Source of the DNA: Labrys sp. KNU-23
Lineage (GTDB): Bacteria; Pseudomonadota; Alphaproteobacteria; Rhizobiales; Labraceae
Length of the DNA: 64,000 bases
Reading direction: 5' to 3'
Assembly: GCF_008330945.1 (NCBI RefSeq)
Contig: NZ_CP043489.1
Location: forward strand, 1,178,001 to 1,242,000
The translations under genes and the position numbers were made by a program. Below are positions 28,663 through 37,721 of the stretch, one piece after another (positions within the stretch are counted from its first letter, which is position 1; the number at the start of each line of letters is the position of its first letter). A model generated the notes under the pieces. It saw only the letters and a list, made by a program, of their open reading frames with translations. It had not been told where the DNA came from and ran no database searches.

Positions 28663-29624
28663 AGGTCGAACCCGTATTCGGCCGGGCTGGCGATGCGCTG
28701 GTGGAAGCGTAGCTTCTTCCAATATTCCAGCGGATCCTTCGGCTTCACCAGGGCGCCGGGCGGAACGTTGAGCCAGTCGACCAGGCGGGTCAGCATGAAG
28801 CGCAAGGCCGAGCCGCGGGCCAGCACGGGCATGGCCGCCACCTCGTCCGCCGAAAGCGGCCTGACGGCACGATAGCCGGCCAGGAGCGCCCTGCCCTTGG
28901 TGGCGTTGTAGGCATGATCGGGCTCGAAGCACCAGGCGTTCAGGCAGATCGCGACGTCATAGGCAAGGATGTCGGTGCAGGCGAAATAGAAGTCGATCAG
29001 GCCCGAAAGCCTTGCGTTGAGGAAAAACACATTGTCGGGGAAGAGGTCGGCGTGGATGACGCCCGTCGGTAGATTCTGCGGCCAATGCGCCCGATGAAAG
29101 GCGAGTTCCTCGGCGATGGCGGCATCGAGCCCCGGCTGCACGCTGTCGGCGCGGCCGTCCGCCTGTTTGTAGAGCGCTTCCCAGCCGGCGAGGGACAAAG
29201 CGTTGGGGCGCTCCATCGGAAAGCCGAGCGTGGCATTGTGCATGGCGGCGAGCGCCCGGCCCACAGCGCCGCAATGCTCGACATTCGGCTTCTTGATCCA
29301 GACCCCTTCCAGGAAGCTGATCAGCGCCGCGGGCCGGCCGGCCAGCTCGCCCAGCACCTTGCCGTTGCGGCGGCGGATCGGCGTCGGGCAGGTCACGCCG
29401 CTCTCGGAAAGATGCTCCATCAAGGCCATGAAGAAGGGCAGGTCGTCCCGCCTCACCCGCTTTTCATAGAGGGTGAGGATATAGACACCCTTCTCGGTGC
29501 GCAGGATGTAGTTGGTGTTCTCCACGCCCTCGGCGATGCCCTTGCAGGCCAGCACGCTGCCAATATCATATTCGGCGACGAAGCAGGCGAGATCCTCGTC
29601 ATTGACTTCGGTGTAAACGGCCAT
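28659..29624 (-). CDS. thrB: homoserine kinase
   Basis: The 321-residue APH-fold ThrB phosphorylates homoserine on the way to threonine. Visible motifs: [19 protein letters not shown] start, [22 protein letters not shown] (catalytic loop) and [10 protein letters not shown] (metal-binding Asp). The start codon shares one base with the ispH stop (TGATG). Its product is the substrate of threonine synthase at 15525-16937. Confidence 0.95.
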   Translation of the reverse strand: MAVYTEVNDEDLACFVAEYDIGSVLACKGIAEGVENTNYILRTEKGVYILTLYEKRVRRDDLPFFMALMEHLSESGVTCPTPIRRRNGKVLGELAGRPAALISFLEGVWIKKPNVEHCGAVGRALAAMHNATLGFPMERPNALSLAGWEALYKQADGRADSVQPGLDAAIAEELAFHRAHWPQNLPTGVIHADLFPDNVFFLNARLSGLIDFYFACTDILAYDVAICLNAWCFEPDHAYNATKGRALLAGYRAVRPLSADEVAAMPVLARGSALRFMLTRLVDWLNVPPGALVKPKDPLEYWKKLRFHQRIASPAEYGFDL

Positions 29625-30613
29625 CAGCGGGCTACATCTTCTGGAGTTCGGCGCGCTTCGTTCTCGCGCAAATCTTTGGGCAACGGGAAGAACACGCTCT
29701 CATCGGCGGTCGAGACGGTCTCGACGGTGATGGCGTAGCGCTCCGCAAAGGCGTCGAGAATCTCCTCGACCAGGATTTCCGGCGCGGAGGCGCCGGCCGC
29801 CACGCCGAGGGATTTCAGGTTGCCGAACCGGCTCCAGTCAATATCCGAGGCGCGCTGGACCAGCTCCGAAATGAGGCAGCCCGAGCGTTCGGCCACTTCG
29901 CGCAGCCGCTGCGAATTGGAGGAGTTCGGCGCCCCCACCACGATGAAGGCCTCCACCCTGGGCGCCACGGCCTTGACCGCCTCTTGGCGATTGGTGGTGG
30001 CGTAGCAGATGTCTTCCTTGTGCGGCCCGACGATCGAGGGAAAACGGGTCTTCAACGCCGCAACGATGTCTCGGGTGTCGTCGACCGACAGGGTGGTCTG
30101 CGTCACATAGGCGAGCGCATCCGGATTGGTCGGCGTGAAGGCGGCAACGTCGGCGACCGTCTCGACCAGGCTGACGGCCCCCTCCGGCAGCTGCCCCATC
30201 GTGCCGATGACTTCGGGGTGGCCGCGATGCCCGACCAGCACGATCTCGCGCCCGCGCTTGTGATGGATCTCGGCCTCGCGATGCACCTTGGTCACCAGCG
30301 GGCAGGTCGCGTCGATGGCAAACAGATTGCGGCCCGCAGCAGCAGCCGGCACCGACTTGGCGACGCCATGGGCCGAGAAGATCACCGGCGCGCGCGTCTC
30401 CGGCACTTCGTCGAGTTCCTCGACGAAGATGGCACCCTTCGACTTGAGGTTCTCGACCACATATTTGTTGTGCACGATCTCATGGCGCACATAGACCGGC
30501 GGGCCATAGATCTTCAACGCCTGCTCGACGGCGTCGATCGCCCGCACCACCCCGGCGCAGAAGCCGCGGGGCGAGCAGAGCAGAATGGTGAGGGCAGGTT
30601 TTTCAGCAATCAT
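29624..30613 (-). CDS. ispH: 4-hydroxy-3-methylbut-2-enyl diphosphate reductase
   Basis: The 329-residue iron-sulfur enzyme performs the last step of the MEP isoprenoid pathway. The three cluster cysteines are in [13 protein letters not shown] (second Cys), [11 protein letters not shown] and SGCLISEL; the catalytic CYATTNRQ and [11 protein letters not shown] segments are present. Start ATG 30613 gives the usual length; ATG 30667 is possible. It leads the ispH-thrB-rnhA operon. Confidence 0.95.
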   Translation of the reverse strand: MIAEKPALTILLCSPRGFCAGVVRAIDAVEQALKIYGPPVYVRHEIVHNKYVVENLKSKGAIFVEELDEVPETRAPVIFSAHGVAKSVPAAAAGRNLFAIDATCPLVTKVHREAEIHHKRGREIVLVGHRGHPEVIGTMGQLPEGAVSLVETVADVAAFTPTNPDALAYVTQTTLSVDDTRDIVAALKTRFPSIVGPHKEDICYATTNRQEAVKAVAPRVEAFIVVGAPNSSNSQRLREVAERSGCLISELVQRASDIDWSRFGNLKSLGVAAGASAPEILVEEILDAFAERYAITVETVSTADESVFFPLPKDLRENEARRTPEDVAR

Positions 30614-30675
30614 CTCGGCCCGGATATGGGGCTGAGCCGCAAGGCCCGTCAAGCGCTTTGGCGACATCGTCGTCG

Positions 30676-31311
30676 CTATCCCCGCCCTGCCGGTTTGGCC
30701 GGCAGCCCGAGGCGGTCCGCCATGCGGATGAGATCGGCCAGCGTTTGGGCCTGCATCTTGCGCATCACCTGGCCGCGATGGATCTTCACGGTAATCTCGC
30801 TCAATTCCAGTTCGGCGGCCGTCTGCTTGTTGAGAAGGCCCTGCACCACCAGAGCCATCACCTCCTGCTGGCGCTGCGACAGGGTGGCATAGCGCTTGCG
30901 CAGGTCTTCCCCCAAGGCCGTCTGGAAACTGTCCGCGCGACTCTTCTCCAGGCATGCCGCCACGGCGTCGAGAAGATCCTGCTCACGGAAGGGCTTGAGC
31001 AGGAATTCCACGGCACCGGCCTTGATGGCACGGACCGACATCGGCACGTCGCCATGACCGGTCAGGAAGACGATTGGAATGGCATCCCCTGCCCCGGCCA
31101 GCTCGGTCTGGAAGTCGAGCCCGCTCTGTCCGGGCATGCGCACGTCGAGCACCAGGCAGGAGGGGCCCTGAGTGCGCGGGTGCTGGATGAACTCGCGTGG
31201 CGAGGCAAAGCAGCGGACGCGGTAGCCGACCGATCTCAGCAGGCTGTCCAGCCCACCCCGAACCATGGGATCGTCATCCACCACATAGACGGTCGCGATT
31301 TCTTCCGACAT
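30676..31311 (-). CDS. FixJ/NarL-type response regulator
   Basis: The 211-residue protein has a receiver domain (about 5-120) with phospho-acceptor D56 in [12 protein letters not shown], acidic pocket DDD at 12-14, the Thr of FLTGHGD and Lys of LLKPF. The C-terminal LuxR-type HTH (about 140-200) contains [19 protein letters not shown] and [14 protein letters not shown]. It starts 4 nt after the kinase stop, so it is its cognate partner. Target genes are unknown. Confidence 0.94.
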   Translation of the reverse strand: MSEEIATVYVVDDDPMVRGGLDSLLRSVGYRVRCFASPREFIQHPRTQGPSCLVLDVRMPGQSGLDFQTELAGAGDAIPIVFLTGHGDVPMSVRAIKAGAVEFLLKPFREQDLLDAVAACLEKSRADSFQTALGEDLRKRYATLSQRQQEVMALVVQGLLNKQTAAELELSEITVKIHRGQVMRKMQAQTLADLIRMADRLGLPAKPAGRG

Positions 31312-31315
31312 GGGT

Positions 31316-32380
31316 CTAATCCTTGCGTCCGCGCGCCAACGGCAAAGTGAAGCGAAAGACGCTTCCGCGCGGTGCGGCCGCGTTGGCTTCGATACTGCCG
31401 CCATGCGCCTCGATGATGGAACGGCTGATGGCCAGCCCGATCCCCATCCCATCTTCCTTGGTGGTGAAAAAGGGGTCGAAGACATGCTCCATCGCCTGTG
31501 GCGACAGGCCGGGGCCGGTATCGGTGACGCTTATCGAGACCTCCCGATCGTCGGCGGAGGTGTTGACCGCTATCTCCCGGTCGCCGGGCTTGGTGTCCAC
31601 CGTCGCCTCGATGGCATTGGTGATGAAATTGAGCAGGACCTGCTGCAACTGGACCCTGTCGCCCATGACGGGCAATGGACCCTGCAGCAGCTCGGTTCGT
31701 AGCGGGATGGCATTCGCGCGCAACTTGCCCCGCATCAGCGCCAAGGTCTCGTCGATCACGTCGACCATGTCGACAGGCTCGCGCAAGGGAGGGGCCCGAC
31801 GCACCAGGCGACGGACCCGTTCCACCACTTCGCCCGCCCGTTCGGCTGCCTCCACGATCCGCTTGAGAGCATGCTGGGCCTCGGCCTGGTTGGGCGGCGA
31901 GGCCGAGAGCCAGCGCAGCGCGGCATTGCTGCTGGCACCGATGGCCGCCAGGGGCTGGCTCACCTCATGGGCAATGGAAGCCGTGAGTTCACCGAGCATG
32001 GTGATGCGCGAGATGCGGGCAAGATCGGCCTCCGCCCGGCGCACGGCCAGATCGGCGAGTTCGATCCGGATGGCGAGATAGGTGGTCGCGCCGATGGCCA
32101 ACAGGCTGAGACAGCTATTGGCGATGCCGGCCTCGGTATCGCCCCTCACCGTCATGAAGAAGCTGAGCACGGTGAGGATGCTGCAGACCAGCCCGACGAT
32201 CAGCACTGTCCGTGGCCGCCCCGTCCATACCGAGATCAGCACCACAGCGACATGCAGCACGGCAACGGCGATCTCCAGATCGGTGACGGTATCGGCGACG
32301 AAAATGAGCAGCGCCAAGCCTGCCATGGCGAGCCATAGCAGGGGAGTGTCGACCATCGATTCCAGGCGTTCGCGTCTCAC
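31316..32380 (-). CDS. membrane sensor histidine kinase (FixL-type core)
   Basis: The 354-residue kinase has an N-terminal block of about five or six membrane helices (about 10-110) in place of a PAS domain, then HisKA with H138 in SIAHEVSQPLAAIGASSNAA, and HATPase with LLNFITNAIEA, DTGPGLS and GMGIGLAIS. The HEVSQPLAAI box is that of FixL-like kinases. GTG 32380 has GAGGAG eight bases upstream; in-frame ATGs at 32440 and 32356 are alternatives. The signal, sensed in or near the membrane, is unknown. Confidence 0.9.
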   Translation of the reverse strand: MRRERLESMVDTPLLWLAMAGLALLIFVADTVTDLEIAVAVLHVAVVLISVWTGRPRTVLIVGLVCSILTVLSFFMTVRGDTEAGIANSCLSLLAIGATTYLAIRIELADLAVRRAEADLARISRITMLGELTASIAHEVSQPLAAIGASSNAALRWLSASPPNQAEAQHALKRIVEAAERAGEVVERVRRLVRRAPPLREPVDMVDVIDETLALMRGKLRANAIPLRTELLQGPLPVMGDRVQLQQVLLNFITNAIEATVDTKPGDREIAVNTSADDREVSISVTDTGPGLSPQAMEHVFDPFFTTKEDGMGIGLAISRSIIEAHGGSIEANAAAPRGSVFRFTLPLARGRKD

Positions 32381-32458
32381 CAGCAGCACTCCTCGGAGAA
32401 ATCGCACTTTCCTGCCAGATATGCCGCCGCCATCCGCCATCGCGCATGACCAGGATGA

Positions 32459-32728
32459 TCAGGCGCGATGGCGGGAATGCCGCCTCAGATGTCGGCGCAA
32501 CAGCACGATGCCCATCTTGTTGAAGCCTCCGGCCATTCGAAGCAAGCCTCGTGTCTCCGATGGCAACAGCTTGCGGCGGAAGAAAAGCCGGCGGATGAGC
32601 CAGGACAGCCCGTCCGCTCCCGACAGGAGCAGGCCGATAGCCAGCAAAGATGCCTTGTTTTCGACCCGACCGCCCGCCTTCTGCAGCGCGATGAGGGTCC
32701 GCGCGAGTTCTTCATTGTCCCGGAGCAT
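32459..32728 (-). CDS. small basic hypothetical protein
   Basis: An 89-residue frame with an acidic start (MLRDNEELARTLIALQKAGG), a possible hydrophobic helix at 26-46 and an Arg/His-rich tail. I do not recognise it. ATG 32728 has AGGTG upstream in the context AGGTGAAAC, the same context as the hypothetical gene at 36018-36338. It lies 99 nt after the ABC ATPase stop and 78 nt before the kinase start. Real but not certain. Confidence 0.45.
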   Translation of the reverse strand: MLRDNEELARTLIALQKAGGRVENKASLLAIGLLLSGADGLSWLIRRLFFRRKLLPSETRGLLRMAGGFNKMGIVLLRRHLRRHSRHRA

Positions 32729-32827
32729 GTTTCACCTGCCTTCGCCATGAAGGATGGCAAGGCTCCCGCCGGCGCCGGTGGCGGGAGCACGACCACGATA
32801 TCGACGATGATCAAGCCGTCGAGGCGT

Positions 32828-34162
32828 TCAACTGGGATTCTCCAGCGTGAAGAGATCCGCCGCCTCGTCATAGGCGAAATATTCGGCATAACGGGCAAGG
32901 CTGATCACGGCCTGCACGGTGCCGGCCGCATAATCCTCGGACATGTGATCCTCCAGCTCGTCGCGGAAGCGGCGGGCCGGCGCCTGATGGCTCGGCCTTT
33001 CGTCGAGGATGCGGCGGATATGGGCCGCCAACGGCACATAGGTCGCCAATTGCTGTGCGAAGAGCCGTTTGCGCTCGTCCACCTCGCTTTCGGCGAAGCG
33101 CTTCCCCGCCGCGGTAAGACGGATGTCGCCGCCCTCCAGCTCGGCGAAACGCAGCAGCTGCAGGGTTTCGGCAACCGGGAAGAGTTCGTCGATCTCCAGG
33201 TGCAGGCCGGCGGCCAAGGGCGGCAGGTCCGCCTTGCCGTGATAGGGGGGCGCCGCCACCGCCTCGATCAGGCCGGCGAGTTCGTTGGAGGAGACCTTGG
33301 GAAGCACCATGGCGATGCCGGTGCCGGGAAAGAGGCCGTCCCGCGCCGGAGCCGAACCAGGACGTGCGGTCATGCGGGCGTAGATATCCTCCACCAAAGC
33401 GCGAAAGGCCGGATCGAGCCGGTTGCGCGGCTGGGGCAGGTCGACCCGGACCTCGCCGATCACCCGGCCCGGATTGGAGCCGAAGATCAGGATGCGATCG
33501 CACATCAGCACCGCCTCCTCGATATTGTGGGTGACCATCAAGATCGCCTCGATCGGCATGCGGCCTTCGCACCACAGATCGAGCAGGTCCGTGCGCAGGG
33601 TCTCGGCGGTGAGCACGTCGAGGGCCGAGAAGGGCTCGTCCATCAAGAGCAGCTTGGGGTGCACCACGAGGGCACGGGCCAGGCCGACGCGCTGGCGCAT
33701 GCCGCCCGACAGTTCCTTGGGATAGGCGTTCTCATAGCCGTCGAGCCCGATCAGATCGATCGCGGCCAGGGCCCGCTTGCGGCGTTCTGCCGGCAGGACA
33801 CCCTGCGCCTCGAGCCCGAGCTCGACATTCTGCTGCACGGTAAGCCAGGGAAACAGAGCAAAGCTCTGGAACACCAGCGAAATGCCGCTGCGGGTGCCGT
33901 TGATGGGCTCGCCCTGGAAGGAGACTTGCCCCTCGCTGGGCCGGAGCAACCCGGCGATCGCCCGCAGCAGCGTCGACTTGCCGGAGCCGGAGCGGCCGAG
34001 CAGGCCGACGATTTCGCCGGCCCGCAGCGTGAGATCGACCCTGTCGAGCACGACCAGCGGGCTCGACCCGCCCTTGTCATAGGTCTGGCGCACGCCGAGG
34101 ACGGAGACCAGCGGGGTATCCTTGATGGTGACGGGAGCATTCATGGTGACAGGAGCATTCAT
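32828..34162 (-). CDS. nitrate/taurine-type ABC transporter ATPase with AAA-associated C-terminal domain
   Basis: The 444-residue ATPase has Walker A GRSGSGKST (56-64), the LSGGMRQRVGLARA signature, Walker B LLLMDEPFSALD and an H-loop in VTHNIEEA. After the nucleotide domain (about 18-270), a C-terminal winged-helix-like domain (about 290-435) follows, as in the AAA-assoc-C group. The first 12 residues are a repeat, MNAPVTMNAPVT, from an 18-nt tandem duplication. The first ATG (34162) has GGAG upstream. The fused permease gene ends 18 nt before it. Confidence 0.92.
   Translation of the reverse strand: MNAPVTMNAPVTIKDTPLVSVLGVRQTYDKGGSSPLVVLDRVDLTLRAGEIVGLLGRSGSGKSTLLRAIAGLLRPSEGQVSFQGEPINGTRSGISLVFQSFALFPWLTVQQNVELGLEAQGVLPAERRKRALAAIDLIGLDGYENAYPKELSGGMRQRVGLARALVVHPKLLLMDEPFSALDVLTAETLRTDLLDLWCEGRMPIEAILMVTHNIEEAVLMCDRILIFGSNPGRVIGEVRVDLPQPRNRLDPAFRALVEDIYARMTARPGSAPARDGLFPGTGIAMVLPKVSSNELAGLIEAVAAPPYHGKADLPPLAAGLHLEIDELFPVAETLQLLRFAELEGGDIRLTAAGKRFAESEVDERKRLFAQQLATYVPLAAHIRRILDERPSHQAPARRFRDELEDHMSEDYAAGTVQAVISLARYAEYFAYDEAADLFTLENPS
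34127..34162 (-). repeat. 18-nt tandem duplication at the ATPase start
   Basis: Two head-to-tail 18-nt units with one mismatch encode MNAPVT twice. The frame is kept. It duplicates the start codon but not the ribosome binding site. Confidence 0.85.
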
Positions 34163-34180
34163 GACGGTATCTCCGGAAAA

Positions 34181-35932
34181 TCAGTCGAGGCGCAGGCGGC
34201 GTTCCGCGAACACGTAGAGCGGACGCCACAGCAGGCGGTTGAACAAGGTGACGAAGAGCGACATCACGGCGATGCCGAGGACGACGCGCGGAAAGTCTCC
34301 CGCCTCCGTCGCCCTGGCGATGTAGGAGCCGAGGCCATAGGCCTCGAGCCTGGTGTTTCCCCAGCTCACGAGTTCGGCGACGATGCTGGCGTTCCAGGAG
34401 CCCCCTGACGCCGTGAGGGCGCCCGTCACGTAATAGGGAAAGATCCCCGGCAGGATCACCCGGCGCCACCAGGTCCAGGACCGGATCTGGTAGACCGAAG
34501 CGGCCTCCCTGAGATCGGTCGGAAAGGCGCTCGCGCCAGCGATGACGTTGAACAGGATGTACCACTGGGTTCCCAGCACCATCAGGGGCGACAGCCAGAT
34601 GTCGGGACTTGCCCCTGTCGCGACGATGGCGATGACGGCAAAGGGAAACAGCACGTTCGCCGGGAAGGCGGCCAGAAACTGGGCCAGGGGCTGAACCCGC
34701 TCGGCCAGGGCCGGACGCAGGCCGATCAGCACGCCGATCGGCACCCAGATTAGGCTTGCCACCGCGATGAGGACGATGACGCGCAACAGCGTCGCAAGGC
34801 CGCCGCCCAGGGCTTCGAGCGCATCATTCCACGACAGCGTCTGGCGCATATAGGCAATCGCCACCCAGATCCCCCAGGCGGTGACGGCAAGCACCAGGCC
34901 GAGCCAGAGGCGATCGATCAAAGGCGAGGTCGCCCGCCCGGGCCGAAAGGATGCCTTGCCCGATCGTCCGATGCGCACCAGCATCAGGCGCTGCCAGATC
35001 CAGGCCAGCGGCGCGATCAGGCGCTTCATCAGCCTGGTATGGCGGATGAGGTCGTAGACCCAGGACCGCGGCCTTTGCTGGCTGGCCGTCTGCTCGACCC
35101 GGAACTTGTCGGCCCAGGCGACCACCGGCCGGAACAGCAGCTGATCGTAGAGCATGATCAGGATGCCCATGGCCGCCACGGCCCAGCCGACCGCGACGAA
35201 GTTCTTCTGGTCGATGGCGAGCGCCAGGAAGGAGCCGATGCCAGGAAGCTGCACGGTGGTATTGCCCACCGTGATCGCCTCGGAGGCGACCACGAAGAAC
35301 CAGCCGCCGGACATCGACATCATGGTGTTCCAGATCAGCCCCGGCGCCGCGAACGGCGCCTCCAGGCGCCAGAAACGCTGCCAGCCGGACAGCCTGAAGC
35401 CGCGGCTGACCTCGTCCAGGTCTCCAGGCACCGTACGCAGGGACTGGTAGAAGGAAAAGGCCATGTTCCAGGCCTGGCTGGTGAAGATCGCGAAGATCGA
35501 GGCGCATTCCGCCCCGAGCTGGCTGCCGGGGAACAGGCCCATGAAGAAGGTGACGGTGAAGGTCAGGAAACCCAGCACCGGGACCGACTGCAGGATGTCG
35601 AGCGCCGGGATGATGATCAGCTCGGCCCGCCGGCTCTTGGCCGCCAGCGTGGCCACCACGAAGGTGAAGACCAGCGAGGCTATGATGGCGGCGAACATGC
35701 GCAAGGTGGTGCGCAGCGCATATTCCGGCAGGCGCGCCGGATCGAGCGAGACCGGGGAACCTGAGAGGGCGTCGAGCGGTGTCCGCATCGCGGCAGCGCC
35801 ATGCAGCACCAGGGCGATGAGCGCGATCACCAGCCCGCAGGCGATCAGATCGTAGAGATTGGGCAGGAGGCGCCCGCGGGCGAAAGCCGCGACGGAGCGC
35901 TGACCGGAACGGTCATGGGGCAGGAAAACCAT
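34181..35932 (-). CDS. ABC transporter permease, two fused permease domains
   Basis: The 583-residue protein joins two BPD_transp_1 domains (about 60-305 and 385-575), each with five or six helices and an EAA loop: EVSRGFRLSGWQRFWRLEAP in the first and REAASVYQIRSWTWWRRV in the second. It resembles NrtB/SsuC-type permeases. ATG 35932 has GAGG upstream. With the ATPase at 32828-34162 it can form a full importer core, but no periplasmic binding protein gene is nearby; one must be encoded elsewhere, or the system works without one. Confidence 0.9.
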   Translation of the reverse strand: MVFLPHDRSGQRSVAAFARGRLLPNLYDLIACGLVIALIALVLHGAAAMRTPLDALSGSPVSLDPARLPEYALRTTLRMFAAIIASLVFTFVVATLAAKSRRAELIIIPALDILQSVPVLGFLTFTVTFFMGLFPGSQLGAECASIFAIFTSQAWNMAFSFYQSLRTVPGDLDEVSRGFRLSGWQRFWRLEAPFAAPGLIWNTMMSMSGGWFFVVASEAITVGNTTVQLPGIGSFLALAIDQKNFVAVGWAVAAMGILIMLYDQLLFRPVVAWADKFRVEQTASQQRPRSWVYDLIRHTRLMKRLIAPLAWIWQRLMLVRIGRSGKASFRPGRATSPLIDRLWLGLVLAVTAWGIWVAIAYMRQTLSWNDALEALGGGLATLLRVIVLIAVASLIWVPIGVLIGLRPALAERVQPLAQFLAAFPANVLFPFAVIAIVATGASPDIWLSPLMVLGTQWYILFNVIAGASAFPTDLREAASVYQIRSWTWWRRVILPGIFPYYVTGALTASGGSWNASIVAELVSWGNTRLEAYGLGSYIARATEAGDFPRVVLGIAVMSLFVTLFNRLLWRPLYVFAERRLRLD

Positions 35933-36017
35933 GGCGAACCTCGTGGGAGGGCAAGGTCGGAAAAGGCGGGATGTCAGGAAAAGGGCGAGCTCTTGCAGGG
36001 CCCGCACCGAGAGACAC

Positions 36018-36338
36018 TCAGCGCGAGCCGACGGCCGTTCCGGCGCATTTCGAACAAGGGGGTTGGAAAGTGTCCGTCTCTTCGCCGGCACCGGTCAGGC
36101 TCCAGCGGCATTCGAGCCGCCCCGTGTCCGGGTTCAGATGCCAGGCTGCCCGGAGACAGCCGCGGAAAGTACCGGATTGTCGTTCCATCCGATCAGACCG
36201 GAATGAGGCATCCGATGGCTTGAGCGATGCGCCGGGCGCAGTTGCACTTGCCTTGGCCCGGAAGGCAAGGATGACGGCGCCGCGAACAGGCGGCGTGGCA
36301 GCCGAGATACGGCCGCGAAACGGAATGACGTTGTTCAT
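36018..36338 (-). CDS. small hypothetical protein (Trp/Cys-containing)
   Basis: A 106-residue frame starting MNNVIPFRGRISAATPPVRG. The C-terminal half, CLRAAWHLNPDTGRLECRW then SLTGAGEETD and PPCSKCA, looks like a short conserved domain with regularly placed Trp and Cys, but I cannot name it. ATG 36338 follows GAGGTGAAAC, a strong site. It lies 85 nt upstream of the fused ABC permease on the same strand and may be in that operon. Confidence 0.58.
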   Translation of the reverse strand: MNNVIPFRGRISAATPPVRGAVILAFRAKASATAPGASLKPSDASFRSDRMERQSGTFRGCLRAAWHLNPDTGRLECRWSLTGAGEETDTFQPPCSKCAGTAVGSR

Positions 36339-36922
36339 GTTTCACCTCGTCGGGCCGCCTTTGGCCAGACCCGCGAGGCAAGCCGGCGCGGACTTAAGGC
36401 CGGCCGGTCATAGCCCGGCGCGCGAGACCGCCGGCGTTCCAGATCGATGGCGCACCCCTCCGGCGACGGCTGGGAGCCGAAGCCGGACGGCTACTGCGAT
36501 CGTTGTCCATGTGCTTCCACAGCTGATTTTTCGGGTGTTATCCGAGGTGTTGGGCACCGCGGATACAGAGCCCTTCTGTCATTGCCCCAAAGCAGGGTCA
36601 ACCGTGCCTTGGTGTGTGAAGACCATACCTTGGTATGGGAACGTCGGCACTGGCTGGGTGGGGCGGCAACGCTCGACGGGAGTTTGTCCAATACTCTCAT
36701 CCACGCCGGCACACATGCCACGTTGGCAAGAAAAAGCGCTGGAATCCTTCCCCGACTTCGGGGAAGGATTCCAGCGCCGCGTACTGGCAACACTGAGATG
36801 TGTACATCGGATATCCGCGCAGTGGAGAAGGCAAGTCGTTCCTTGCTCCGCCCCGCCTCAGGCCCAGACACACGATAAGCTCCGGCCACGACGTACGATC
36901 CGGAAGCATCGCGTTGATGGCA
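36339..36922. other. 584-nt intergenic region with palindromes
   Basis: Lies between the sugar ABC operon end (36923) and the hypothetical gene start (36338). It holds CCATACC-TT-GGTATGG at 36623-36638, operator-like, and the long hairpin at 36736-36777. I see no credible coding frame; the open frames here are antisense to each other and lack family similarity. Confidence 0.5.
36736..36777 (-). terminator. 20-bp perfect hairpin with T run, sugar operon terminator
   Basis: Two 20-nt arms (36736-36755 and 36758-36777) are exact reverse complements with only two bases between them. On the minus strand the hairpin runs into TTTTTCTTG. It is 146 nt downstream of the ABC ATPase stop, so it probably ends the sugar operon. 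The arm length is beyond most terminators; a dispersed repeat is an alternative. Confidence 0.75.
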
Positions 36923-37720
36923 TCACCCCTGCCCGCGCTTTTCGAAATCCTCGACCTTGACCGCGCCGGTCATGATGGCCACCACGTCGGCCATCGAATG
37001 GGTCTTGGGACTTACCACGGCAGCCCTGCGGCCCAGGCGCATGATGTGGATGCGGTCGGCCAGCTCGAACACATTGGGCATGTTGTGGCTGATCAGCACG
37101 ACGGGCAGGCCGCGATCGCGGATGGTGCGGATCAATTCCAGCACCTGGCCGGTCTCGCGCACGCCGAGCGCCGCCGTCGGCTCGTCCATGATCGCCAGCT
37201 TCTTTGCGAACAAGGCGGCTCTCGCCACCGCCACGCCCTGGCGCTGGCCGCCCGAGAGAGCCTCCACCGCATTGTGGATCGACGGCAGCCGGAACTTCAG
37301 TTCCGCCATGGCCTTGCGCGCTTCCTCGCGCATGCGTGCCTTGTCGAGGCGCCGAAACACGGTGCCGAACACGCCGGGCATGCGCAATTCACGCCCGAGG
37401 AAGAGGTTCGAGGAAATGTCGAGGGCGGGTGCCACCGCCAGGTCCTGGTAGACGGTCTCGATGCCGCGATGGCGGGCATCGAGCGGCCCCTTGAAATGCA
37501 CGGGCTGGCCATCGAGCAGGATCTCGCCGCTGTCGGGCCTGAGAGCCCCGGTCAACGCCTTGATCAGGGAGCTCTTGCCGGCGCCGTTGTCGCCGACGAC
37601 GGCGAGGATCTCGCCCCTGCGCAGCTCGAAATCCACCCCGTCCAGCGCCGTGACATGGCCATAGCGCTTGACGATGTTGCGGGCTTCGAGAATGACCTCG
37701 GAAGAGGAAGGTGCCGTCAT
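36923..37720 (-). CDS. sugar ABC transporter ATPase, FrcA-like
   Basis: A 265-residue single-domain ATPase: Walker A GDNGAGKSS (43-51), LSGGQRQGVAVARA signature, Walker B LAIMDEPTAALG and switch His in LISHNMPN. Unlike RbsA/AraG types with two domains it has one, like FrcA of rhizobia, so the importer would use a homodimer. It starts 1 nt after the permease stop. Confidence 0.92.
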   Translation of the reverse strand: MTAPSSSEVILEARNIVKRYGHVTALDGVDFELRRGEILAVVGDNGAGKSSLIKALTGALRPDSGEILLDGQPVHFKGPLDARHRGIETVYQDLAVAPALDISSNLFLGRELRMPGVFGTVFRRLDKARMREEARKAMAELKFRLPSIHNAVEALSGGQRQGVAVARAALFAKKLAIMDEPTAALGVRETGQVLELIRTIRDRGLPVVLISHNMPNVFELADRIHIMRLGRRAAVVSPKTHSMADVVAIMTGAVKVEDFEKRGQG

Positions 37721-37721
37721 G

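Noticed and set aside
36447..36878. 143-codon open frame in the 36.3-36.9 kb gap
   Set aside because: Reads through the perfect hairpin and has no ribosome site or recognisable family.
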